Shown here in pieces: positions 1 to 9,133 of a stretch of 11,140 nt of DNA. Each line of letters begins with the position of its first letter. Within the stretch, counting starts at the first letter, position 1. Both the position numbers and the translations under genes were made by a program. The stretch is from NCBI GenBank assembly GCA_031547305.1, contig JAVBSC010000012.1:1-11140 (forward strand), written 5' to 3'. The notes below the pieces were generated by a model that was not told the DNA's origin, searched no databases, and saw only the letters and a list, made by a program, of their open reading frames with translations. The stretch is from JAVBSC01 sp031547305 (GTDB lineage: Bacteria > Desulfobacterota > Desulfovibrionia > Desulfovibrionales > Desulfovibrionaceae).

Positions 1-1047
1 CTGGCCTGCATCACCAGCCTTTCGGAAGGCAACCAGATCAAGGGCCTGCTCATGGGCGTGGCCGGGTTGTTTGTGGCGGCTATTGGTTCGGATCCCTTGA
101 GCGGCGAGATGCGCTTCACCTTCGGTATTCCGGCCCTGAGCGGCGGCATAGACCTGATGCCCGTGGTGGTGGGCGTGTTCCCACTGGCCGAACTGTTTTA
201 CCGGGTCTATGAAGTGCATGCCGAAGTCGCCCCCACGGCCATTGACTGCAAGAGCATGATCTTCCCCAAATTGCGGCAGTGGAAAAATCACCTGACCACG
301 CTTCTGCGTTCTTCCTCCATCGGAGTGCTCCTGGGTATTTTGCCGGGCACCGGGGCCACGGCCGCCACCTTTATCAGCTACGGCACGGCGCGCGGGGTTT
401 CACCCTATAAGGGCAACTTCGGCAAGGGCGAGCCGGACGGCCTGATCGCGGCGGAGTCCTCCAACAACGCCGTGGCCGGCGGCGCACTGGTGCCCACCCT
501 GGCCCTGGGCATTCCCGGCGAGCCGGTCATGGCGATCATGCTGGCCACCTTCACGCTGCAGGGCATCACGCCGGGCGTGCGCCTGATGGCCGATAACCCG
601 GAAATCGTTTACTGCACCTTTATTTTGTTGATTCTGGCCAACTTTATGATCATTCCCACGGGCATGCTCACGGTGCGGGCCTTCAGCCGGCTGATCCGCT
701 TCCCCACGGCCGTGCTGCTCGGGATAATCGTGATCTGCTCCATCCTGGGCGTGTACCTGCCGCGCGGCAACATGTTCGACGTCTGGGTGGCCCTGCTCAT
801 CGGCCTGGCAGCCTTTGCCATGCGTTTGGGCAACTTCCCGGCCGCGCCTTTTTTGATCGGTTATGTGCTCGGGCCGCAACTGGAATACCGTATCGGCCAG
901 GCTTCCATTTATCAGGGCGATCTGTCCCTGCCGGCCTACATCCTGACTTCTCCCCTGGCCGCGACGCTTTTCGGCATTGCCCTGTTGCTTCTGATTTCGC
1001 CCCTGATCAAACCTTTGCGTGCGAAACTACGCAAATTTGGCGATTGA
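1..1047 (+). CDS. tctA: TctA-family permease of a tripartite tricarboxylate transporter (3' part)
   Basis: This is the large membrane subunit of a TTT-family secondary transporter. It moves an organic anion (citrate-like carboxylates in known members) across the inner membrane after delivery by a periplasmic TctC protein. The frame is open from base 1, so the gene starts left of the window. The 348 codons seen are about the C-terminal two thirds of the usual ~500 residues. The sequence shows the TctA signature: LGILPGTGATAATF, then SYGTARG, FGKGEPDGLIAAESSNNA and LALGIPG. Several long hydrophobic segments follow up to a basic tail (KPLRAKLRKFGD). The stop TGA at 1045 lies 47 bp before tctC, so the two are probably co-transcribed. 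No small TctB subunit lies between them; it may be upstream, outside the window. The family is certain, the substrate unknown. Confidence 0.93.
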   Translation: MACITSLSEGNQIKGLLMGVAGLFVAAIGSDPLSGEMRFTFGIPALSGGIDLMPVVVGVFPLAELFYRVYEVHAEVAPTAIDCKSMIFPKLRQWKNHLTTLLRSSSIGVLLGILPGTGATAATFISYGTARGVSPYKGNFGKGEPDGLIAAESSNNAVAGGALVPTLALGIPGEPVMAIMLATFTLQGITPGVRLMADNPEIVYCTFILLILANFMIIPTGMLTVRAFSRLIRFPTAVLLGIIVICSILGVYLPRGNMFDVWVALLIGLAAFAMRLGNFPAAPFLIGYVLGPQLEYRIGQASIYQGDLSLPAYILTSPLAATLFGIALLLLISPLIKPLRAKLRKFGD

Positions 1048-1081
1048 GTTTTTGTCCCTTGCTTTTAAACACTTTAAAGTT

Positions 1082-1087
1082 AAGGAG
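1082..1087 (+). promoter_or_regulatory. Ribosome binding site of tctC
   Basis: AAGGAG sits 7 nt before the ATG at 1095 and sets that start. An in-frame TTG at 1044 would add 17 residues ahead of a clean signal peptide and has no such site. Confidence 0.8.
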
Positions 1088-1094
1088 ATTCCAC

Positions 1095-2054
1095 ATGCTC
1101 AGAAAAAGCCTTTTCGCCTTTGCCCTACTGGGCATTCTGGCCGCCGGCTTCATCCCGCGAGCCCAGGCCGCGGATTTTCCCACCAAACCCATAACCGTCA
1201 TCGTGCCCTTTGCCGCCGGCGGCGAAACCGATCTGGTGGCCCGCATGCTGGCCGCCAGCATGGAAAAAATCCTGGGACAGAACGTGGCCGTGCAGAACAT
1301 AACCGGCGCTTCCGGGGTTACGGGCATCAGCAGCCTGATCAGCGCCCGGCCGGACGGCTATACCCTGGCTGTCACCCCGTCCGCTCCTCTGGTTATGCAC
1401 CCGCATATGCGCGAAGTGCCCTATAACTTGGATTCCTTCACCTTTGTCGGCCGCATCCTTAAATCCCCCTATGTGCTTATGGTGGACAAAAGCTCGCCCT
1501 GGAACAGCCTGGGGGATCTGGTAAAAGACGCCAAGGCCAACCCGGACAAATACTTCTGGGGTTCCAGCGGCGTGGGCAGCGTGCCGTATTTCGCCCAGAT
1601 GGATCTGTTCCGCAAGCTGGGCGTGTCAATAAAGCACGTGCCGTTCTCCGGCGATGCGGACGCTCTGCAGGCCCTGGCCGGCAAGCGCGTCCAGACCTAC
1701 ACATCCACGGCCGGCGTGCTGGAAAAATTCGACGTCAAGGGCCTGGTTTTGCTGGACGCCGCGCGCGATCCGCTGCTGCCCAACCTGCCCTGCATCAAGG
1801 AACTTGGCGTGGAAGCCTACTACAGCCAGTGGATGCCCCTGCTGGCCCCTAAAGATCTCCCCGCCGATGTTCTGGCCAAGCTGGGCAAGGCCATGGAAGA
1901 AGCCTGCAAGGCTCCGGAATTCGTGGAGTCCCTGCGCAAGCTGAGCCTGGTGCCCGGCTATCTGAACGCCAAGGACTGCAAGGCATTCGTGCTTTCCGAG
2001 TCCGCCCGCAACGCCGTGGTCATCAAGGAACTCATGACCGCGGAAAAGAAGTAA
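1095..2054 (+). CDS. tctC: TctC/Bug-family periplasmic solute-binding protein
   Basis: This is the extracytoplasmic binding protein of the TTT system. It captures the ligand in the periplasm and passes it to the TctA membrane complex. It has 319 residues, the usual length of the family. Residues 1-25 form a Sec signal peptide: MLRKS, a hydrophobic core, and a probable cut after AQA. The mature part shows Bug-family signatures: FPTKPITVIVPFAAGGETD near the N-terminus, then VARMLA, a GASGVTG loop and ARPDGYTL. In studied Bug proteins these regions contact the carboxylate of the ligand. The start at 1095 is chosen for its ribosome binding site and signal peptide. It follows tctA by 47 bp and precedes the hydrolase gene by 65 bp, which suggests one operon. 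The ligand cannot be read from the sequence; paralogues bind citrate, other carboxylates, amino acids or nicotinate-type compounds. Confidence 0.93.
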   Translation: MLRKSLFAFALLGILAAGFIPRAQAADFPTKPITVIVPFAAGGETDLVARMLAASMEKILGQNVAVQNITGASGVTGISSLISARPDGYTLAVTPSAPLVMHPHMREVPYNLDSFTFVGRILKSPYVLMVDKSSPWNSLGDLVKDAKANPDKYFWGSSGVGSVPYFAQMDLFRKLGVSIKHVPFSGDADALQALAGKRVQTYTSTAGVLEKFDVKGLVLLDAARDPLLPNLPCIKELGVEAYYSQWMPLLAPKDLPADVLAKLGKAMEEACKAPEFVESLRKLSLVPGYLNAKDCKAFVLSESARNAVVIKELMTAEKK

Positions 2055-2064
2055 AAAAACTGGG

Positions 2065-2089
2065 GGGGCCGGGGCCGAGCCCCGGCCCC
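2065..2089. other. Strong GC hairpin between tctC and the hydrolase gene
   Basis: An 11-bp perfect stem (GGGGCCGGGGC, loop CGA, GCCCCGGCCCC) lies 10 bp after the tctC stop codon. On the plus strand no T-run follows it, so it is not a standard terminator for tctC. On the minus strand it is followed after 5 nt by seven T (A-run at 2053-2059), as in an intrinsic terminator for antisense transcripts. On the sense transcript it could instead protect the 3' end of tctC mRNA, as hairpins behind binding-protein genes often do. The structure is seen; the role is inferred. Confidence 0.55.
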
Positions 2090-2119
2090 GGCAAGACATG
2101 TTCGAAACAAGAGGAAAAA

Positions 2120-3703
2120 ATGGTTAAACGCAAAAATGCCATAGTGATTATGCTGGACACGTTGCAGTTCAACTACCTTGGCTGCTACGGGAACAAATGG
2201 ATCAAAACGCCCAACCTGGACTTTTTCGCCACCCAGGGCGCGCTTTTTGAAAACGCCTACACCGAAGGCCTGCCCACAGTGCCCTGCCGCCGGGCCATGC
2301 TCACCGGCCGTTACACTCTGCCGGTCAAGGGCTGGTCGCAGTTGGACGTGGACGACACCACCATCGCGGACCTTTGCTGGGGCCAGCCCATCGACAGCGC
2401 CCTGGTGCACGACGCCGGCCCCTTCCGCCTGCCCAAATTCGGCTACGCGCGCGGCTTTGACAACGTCAAGTTCATTCACGGCCACGAGACCGACCACCAG
2501 TACTACGCCCAGGACGAACTGTACGGCAAAATGAAGGCCGAGGATTTTTACGAGGACCACGTCATCGAGCAGGCGGACAAAATCCTGCAGGAAGACGTGA
2601 TGCGTCCCCTGATGAACCAGGTGGAATGCCATCTGAAGGAGCGCCAGTACTGGAAGTCCGACGAAGATCAGCACTGCGCCCAGATCATGAAGGCCGCTGA
2701 CCGCTACCTGGAACAGGCGGACCGCAACAAGAGCTTCTTCCTTTGGGTGGACTGCTTTGACCCGCACGAGCCTTGGGACCCGCCCTCGGTCTACGATCCC
2801 AACCTTAAATGCCCCTATGACCCGGACTACGGCGGCAAAGACATGTTCCTGCCCATCCAGGGGCACGTGGACGGCCTGTACACCGAGCGCGAGCTGCATC
2901 ACATCCGCATGCTCTACGCTGAAAAAGTCACCAACGTGGACAAATGGTTCGGCTGGTTCATGGAGCGCCTGCGCCAGAAAGGCCTGGAAGACGACACCCT
3001 GGTCATCGTGGTTTCGGACCACGGCTCGCCCATGGGCAACGGCGAGCACGGCCATGGCATCATGCGCAAGTGCCGGCCCTGGCCCTACGAGGAACTGGCC
3101 CACATCCCCTTCATGATGCGCGGACCGGGCCTGCCCAAAGGCAAGCGCGTCAAGAGCTTTGTCCAGTCCTGCGACGTGGCTCCCACAGTCACGGACTGGC
3201 TGGGCATCGGACCGCACCCCTCAATGCAGGGCCACAGCCTGCTTCCCCTGGCCAAAGGCGAAGTGGACAAAGTGCGCGACTTCGCTATTGCCGGCTATTA
3301 CCGCTATTCCTGGTCGATCATTACGGAAGATTACTCCTTCATCCACTGGCTGCGGGCCGAGGAGAAAACCGTTGGCGACGCGCGCTTCGGCATTTACGGC
3401 CGGGGCCTGGCGGAATCCACCGCCCACATTCTGGAAATGAAAAAAGCCAACGCCGTGCAGGACCGGGACACGGCCTTCTATAACCGAGCTTACGAAGAAC
3501 ACAAAAAAGCCGCCACTCTGGACGGCGAGGAGCAGTGGACCTGCACGGCGGCCAGTTCCAGCGAAGTGCCGGAGCGCGACGAACTCTACGACCGCCGCAA
3601 GGATCCCTTCCAACTCAAGAACATCGCGGCGGAGCAGCCGAAAAAGGCCCTGGAACTGCTGGACAAGCTGCGGGAGTTCATGGGTGAAGTGAAGGGTTGC
3701 TAA
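2120..3703 (+). CDS. Sulfatase-superfamily (alkaline phosphatase fold) hydrolase with Thr in the nucleophile position
   Basis: This 527-residue enzyme belongs to the sulfatase branch of the alkaline phosphatase superfamily, metal-dependent hydrolases of sulfate or phosphate esters and phosphonates. The fold shows in IVIMLDTL with D13, then LGCYG; TVPCRRAMLTGR at 53-64; DPHEPWDPP at 214-222; VVSDHG with D300 and H301; GEHGHG at 308-313; CDVAPTVTDWLG near 351-362; and ELYDRRKDP near 488-496. The residue aligned with the formylglycine Cys/Ser of C/S-x-P-x-R is Thr53, while P55 and R57 are kept. Cys56 is three positions off and has no Pro or Arg at the right spacing. Classical sulfatase chemistry is therefore doubtful. 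Thr nucleophiles occur in phosphodiesterase, phosphonoacetate hydrolase and phosphoethanolamine transferase relatives. There is no signal peptide, so it should act in the cytoplasm, perhaps on the substrate imported by the upstream TTT system. GAGG 5 nt before the ATG supports the start. Confidence 0.85.
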   Translation: MVKRKNAIVIMLDTLQFNYLGCYGNKWIKTPNLDFFATQGALFENAYTEGLPTVPCRRAMLTGRYTLPVKGWSQLDVDDTTIADLCWGQPIDSALVHDAGPFRLPKFGYARGFDNVKFIHGHETDHQYYAQDELYGKMKAEDFYEDHVIEQADKILQEDVMRPLMNQVECHLKERQYWKSDEDQHCAQIMKAADRYLEQADRNKSFFLWVDCFDPHEPWDPPSVYDPNLKCPYDPDYGGKDMFLPIQGHVDGLYTERELHHIRMLYAEKVTNVDKWFGWFMERLRQKGLEDDTLVIVVSDHGSPMGNGEHGHGIMRKCRPWPYEELAHIPFMMRGPGLPKGKRVKSFVQSCDVAPTVTDWLGIGPHPSMQGHSLLPLAKGEVDKVRDFAIAGYYRYSWSIITEDYSFIHWLRAEEKTVGDARFGIYGRGLAESTAHILEMKKANAVQDRDTAFYNRAYEEHKKAATLDGEEQWTCTAASSSEVPERDELYDRRKDPFQLKNIAAEQPKKALELLDKLREFMGEVKGC

Positions 3704-3708
3704 GAGAG

Positions 3709-3772
3709 TTGAGGGGCTCCGCCCCTCAAACTCCCCGCCAGGTGACGTGGTCCCCTGGACCCGTAGTTATTA
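3709..3772 (+). repeat. Intergenic palindromic repeat, copy 1
   Basis: This double-hairpin element begins 5 bp after the hydrolase stop codon. Hairpin one is TTGAGGGGC, loop TCC, GCCCCTCAA (3709-3729). A linker AACTCCCC follows, then hairpin two, CCAGG-t-GAC, loop GTG, GTC-c-CCTGG (3738-3758), and a tail ACCCGTAGTTAT. It matches the elements at 10845-10914 (same orientation) and 10956-11014 (inverted). It resembles a REP/BIME-type repeat of the host genome. It runs into the terminator that follows. Confidence 0.75.
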
Positions 3773-3806
3773 AAACCGCCATCATGCATTACGTGATGGC
3801 GGTTTT
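3772..3806. terminator. Bidirectional intrinsic terminator
   Basis: A perfect 13-bp stem, AAAACCGCCATCA pairing with TGATGGCGGTTTT around a 9-nt loop, lies between two convergent genes. The TTTT at the stem end on each strand gives a U-run in either direction. It fits termination of the hydrolase transcript from the left and of the transporter transcript from the right, whose stop codon is 88 bp away. The stretch 3807-3894 between it and the transporter stop holds nothing I can name. Confidence 0.85.
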
Positions 3807-3894
3807 GCAAATTGGCCGCAAGGGTCCGGTAGCTCCTTGGGTTGCACAGCACGCGCGGTAGCGCCCCGGAGCGCCAAGGCGGCGCCTCTCCGGT

Positions 3895-4824
3895 TCAGTC
3901 GGTCCGGCGTATATGCCCTACCCAGCGGCAGAACAGAATGACGAAGAAGGAAGGGATGGTGAACAGAGCGGCGGGTAGGGCGTCGATCAGGGTGAAGAAG
4001 TTAAAGCCCAGAAGCATGGCCAGGACGTTGTTGGTGACGCAGAAGGATATGCCCAGGCCGAGCTGTTGGGGCAGGGGCCAGCGCCGGGCCAGGAGCGCTC
4101 CGCAGCCGAAGAAAATAACGCCGCAAGCCGTGACCGTGGTCAGGCTGGGCAGGATAAGCGTGGGGTTGTCGCGCAGCATGGGCGAATACCTGGCGAATAT
4201 GGCGATGTGGGACAGGGCCAGCCCGGCTATGGAGATCCAGTAGCGGCCGGACATGAGCCGGCCGCTGAGGCCTGGCAGGAAAGCTTGGGCCAGTTGGGCC
4301 AGGAGGTAAGGGATGAAAATCATGGAACAGATATCCAGGCTCATGCGCCAAGGGGAGAAAGAAGCCAGCAGATCCGGGCTGTAGCCCAGGAACGGCAGAA
4401 TAAGGGCGGTCAGGGCCGGCAGGGTGAACGGGGCCAGAAGCGATGTGAGCACGGTACCGCCCAGCACCAGAGAGATATCCGCCCGCATGAGCAGAGCAAA
4501 AAACGAGGAGCTGGCCCCGGCCGGCGCTCCGGCCAGCAGAAAAACGCCCAGAGCGAACTGGGGGGCGGTAAGGTAAAATACGCCCAGGGCCAGAAAAGGC
4601 ACCAGGACGAGCTTGGCCACAATAAGCAACGCCAGGCGGCCGCGCAGAGCAAAGGCCTGTTTGAGCACCTCCCGGGTGCGCAGTCCAAGAAAGCTCAGGA
4701 AAAGCAGAAGCATGATATTGCAGCGCGGGTACCACTCCAGCGGTCCGGCGAGATCGGGAAGAAGAAAGCCAGCCGCGACGGAGGCATAGGCCACAAAGAT
4801 TAACAGCCAGTCTTTAAAGCTCAA
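3895..4824 (-). CDS. SBF/BASS-family (bile acid:sodium symporter-like) membrane transporter
   Basis: This 309-residue, almost wholly hydrophobic protein has about ten predicted membrane segments, the normal size for the SBF family of sodium-coupled organic anion carriers. Two regions support the family. One is the crossover-like GAPAGASSSF at 99-108, followed by RADISLVLGGTVLTSLLAP. The other is SFCVTNNVLAMLLG around 260-273, which resembles the conserved N-x-x-LA sodium-site helix. Family members carry bile acids, pantothenate, pyruvate and other organic anions, so the substrate is open; related arsenite carriers carry a diagnostic Cys not seen here. The start is TTG at 4824, chosen because GGAG lies 7 nt upstream and the first helix follows at once. 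It lies 51 bp after the histidine kinase stop on the same strand, with no terminator between, so it is probably in the kinase operon. Confidence 0.82.
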   Translation of the reverse strand: MSFKDWLLIFVAYASVAAGFLLPDLAGPLEWYPRCNIMLLLFLSFLGLRTREVLKQAFALRGRLALLIVAKLVLVPFLALGVFYLTAPQFALGVFLLAGAPAGASSSFFALLMRADISLVLGGTVLTSLLAPFTLPALTALILPFLGYSPDLLASFSPWRMSLDICSMIFIPYLLAQLAQAFLPGLSGRLMSGRYWISIAGLALSHIAIFARYSPMLRDNPTLILPSLTTVTACGVIFFGCGALLARRWPLPQQLGLGISFCVTNNVLAMLLGFNFFTLIDALPAALFTIPSFFVILFCRWVGHIRRTD

Positions 4825-4831
4825 TCCGGTT

Positions 4832-4835
4832 CTCC
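4832..4835 (-). promoter_or_regulatory. Ribosome binding site of the SBF transporter (TTG start)
   Basis: GGAG on the minus strand, 7 nt before TTG at 4824. It supports a rare start codon, which may keep expression of this membrane protein low. The surrounding 8-mer GGAGAACC occurs again at 4866-4873, just before the kinase stop. Confidence 0.6.
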
Positions 4836-4875
4836 GATGCGGATTTGGAAATGCGCGTCGCGCATGGTTCTCCAG

Positions 4876-8250
<3,375 letters not shown>

Positions 8251-8256
8251 GAAAGT

Positions 8257-8261
8257 CCTCC
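8257..8261 (-). promoter_or_regulatory. Ribosome binding site of the hybrid kinase (GTG start)
   Basis: GGAGG on the minus strand, 6 nt before the GTG at 8250. It decides the non-ATG start, which directly precedes the first membrane helix. Confidence 0.75.
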
Positions 8262-8306
8262 GGGAGAATTCCAGCCGGCGCTGATGAGCTGACTAATTAG
8301 AGAGGC

Positions 8307-8334
8307 ATTATATCCACTACAATCGGCATGTCAA
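8307..8334 (-). promoter_or_regulatory. Sigma70-type promoter of the hybrid kinase
   Basis: Read on the minus strand, TTGACA (8334-8329), a 16-bp spacer and TATAAT (8312-8307) match both consensus hexamers exactly. Transcription should start near 8300, giving a 5' leader of about 50 nt before the GTG start. The start point lies in the 8-bp palindrome CTAATTAG (8293-8300). The exact hexamers make this the best promoter in the window; the short spacer may make it tunable. Confidence 0.75.
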
Positions 8335-8345
8335 ACACCGGTGTT
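8334..8345. promoter_or_regulatory. 12-bp perfect palindrome at the kinase -35 box (operator candidate)
   Basis: AACACCGGTGTT is a perfect palindrome sharing one base with the -35 hexamer of the kinase promoter. Its place suits a dimeric regulator that either blocks polymerase or activates from just upstream. It also lies in the divergent gap shared with the nitroreductase gene, so it could affect both. The site is seen; the binding protein is unknown. Confidence 0.45.
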
Positions 8346-8431
8346 GTAAAAACTCAACGGATACAGGCGCCATGGACTAATTGCCTGGTCATGCCGGCAA
8401 AATTTTTTGTGAGGAATGGAGCTTGGTTTTT

Positions 8432-8458
8432 TTGAAAAGAAAAGTTATTCTGTATAGA
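8432..8458 (+). promoter_or_regulatory. Possible promoter of the nitroreductase gene
   Basis: TTGAAA (8432-8437) and TATAGA (8453-8458) are 15 bp apart, shorter than ideal, in an AT-rich stretch that stands out from the GC-rich surroundings. The start codon lies about 35 nt beyond. The position is sensible but the match is moderate. Confidence 0.4.
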
Positions 8459-8496
8459 AATAAAAATATGAATGCCGTTCCTGGGAGGGGGCAGAC

Positions 8497-9126
8497 ATGA
8501 GTGAAAAAACTGATCCCAAACGCCGGGCGGCCCTGCGGCTTATCGGCGCTTCCGCCCTGGCCGGCGCTCTGACCGGAGTAAAGCCCGCTCTGGCGGATGA
8601 TTGGAAGGTTTCCGGCAAGGACGCGTTTGCCGCCATACATACCCGGCGCAGCCACCGCGCCTTTACCGGAGGCCCCATTCCGGATGCGGATCTGCAGGCC
8701 ATTCTGTACGCGGGCATGAGCGCCCCCAGCACGCACAACTGCCAGCCCTGGGAATTTGTGGTGCTCAAGCCGGGCGGATCACTGGAGCGCATAATCCGCG
8801 CCGTGCCTCGCACCGAGTACTTGAACAAGGCCGGGGCCGTCCTGGTTTGCTGCGTGAATATGGATTTTGAGTGGCCCAAAGAGGCGCTGCTCTGCTCCAT
8901 GGCCTGCTGCAATATGAACATTCTTCTATCCGCCGCCGCCATGGGCTATGGGGCGGTGTGGATTGAAATTACCCCGGACGAGGAGCGCGTGGAAGCCTGC
9001 CGGGAGGTGCTCAGGCTGCCGGAGAAGATTCTGCCCCTGAACCTTATCCCCCTGGGCGTGCCCAGCGCGGCGATTCCGCCGGAAAACCGCTACAAACCCG
9101 AGCGGATTCATTACGATACCTGGTAG
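8497..9126 (+). CDS. Nitroreductase-family flavoprotein with a Tat-like signal peptide
   Basis: This 209-residue protein has the nitroreductase fold, an FMN enzyme that uses a reduced nicotinamide or other donor to reduce nitro compounds, quinones or similar substrates. The sequence shows the FMN phosphate motif IHTRRSHRAF (47-56), the APSTHNCQPWEFVV block (76-89), AAAMGYGAVWI near 146-156, and a C-terminal LGVP and HYDTW typical of short members. Residues 1-34 are extra to the fold: twin arginine (R9 R10) followed by AALRLIGASALAGALTG and ALA before DDW, which reads as a Tat signal for exporting a folded cofactor protein. It holds several Cys, including VCC (118-119) and C133/C137/C138. GGAGG lies 8 nt before the ATG. 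It faces glnS, with 7 bp between the stop codons. The substrate is unknown; export is predicted, not proven. Confidence 0.85.
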   Translation: MSEKTDPKRRAALRLIGASALAGALTGVKPALADDWKVSGKDAFAAIHTRRSHRAFTGGPIPDADLQAILYAGMSAPSTHNCQPWEFVVLKPGGSLERIIRAVPRTEYLNKAGAVLVCCVNMDFEWPKEALLCSMACCNMNILLSAAAMGYGAVWIEITPDEERVEACREVLRLPEKILPLNLIPLGVPSAAIPPENRYKPERIHYDTW

Positions 9127-9133
9127 GCGGATT

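Noticed and set aside
1061..1080. CTTTAAAG palindrome before tctC as an operator
   Set aside because: It is only 8 bp of A/T-rich sequence next to the ribosome site, inside a likely operon, and easily arises by chance.
1044..1094. Earlier TTG start for tctC
   Set aside because: It would overlap the tctA stop and add a polar stretch before the signal peptide. AAGGAG supports the ATG at 1095.
2285..2287. Cys56 of the hydrolase as the formylglycine site
   Set aside because: It is followed by RRAM, with no Pro/Ala at +2 and no Arg at +4, and lies three residues too close to LTGR.
1958..3217. Long minus-strand open frame (419 codons) opposite tctC and the hydrolase gene
   Set aside because: It lies antisense to two clear genes. 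Its translation is rich in Val, Ala, His and Gln without domain motifs, as expected from a shadow of GC-biased codons.
3807..3894. Possible small gene or RNA between the terminator and the transporter stop
   Set aside because: It has no start with a ribosome site, no clear promoter and no strong structure.
8381..8408. TTGCC/GGCAA hairpin followed by six T as a terminator
   Set aside because: The stem is short with a bulge, and no plus-strand gene upstream needs it. It could be part of a leader, but I cannot support that.
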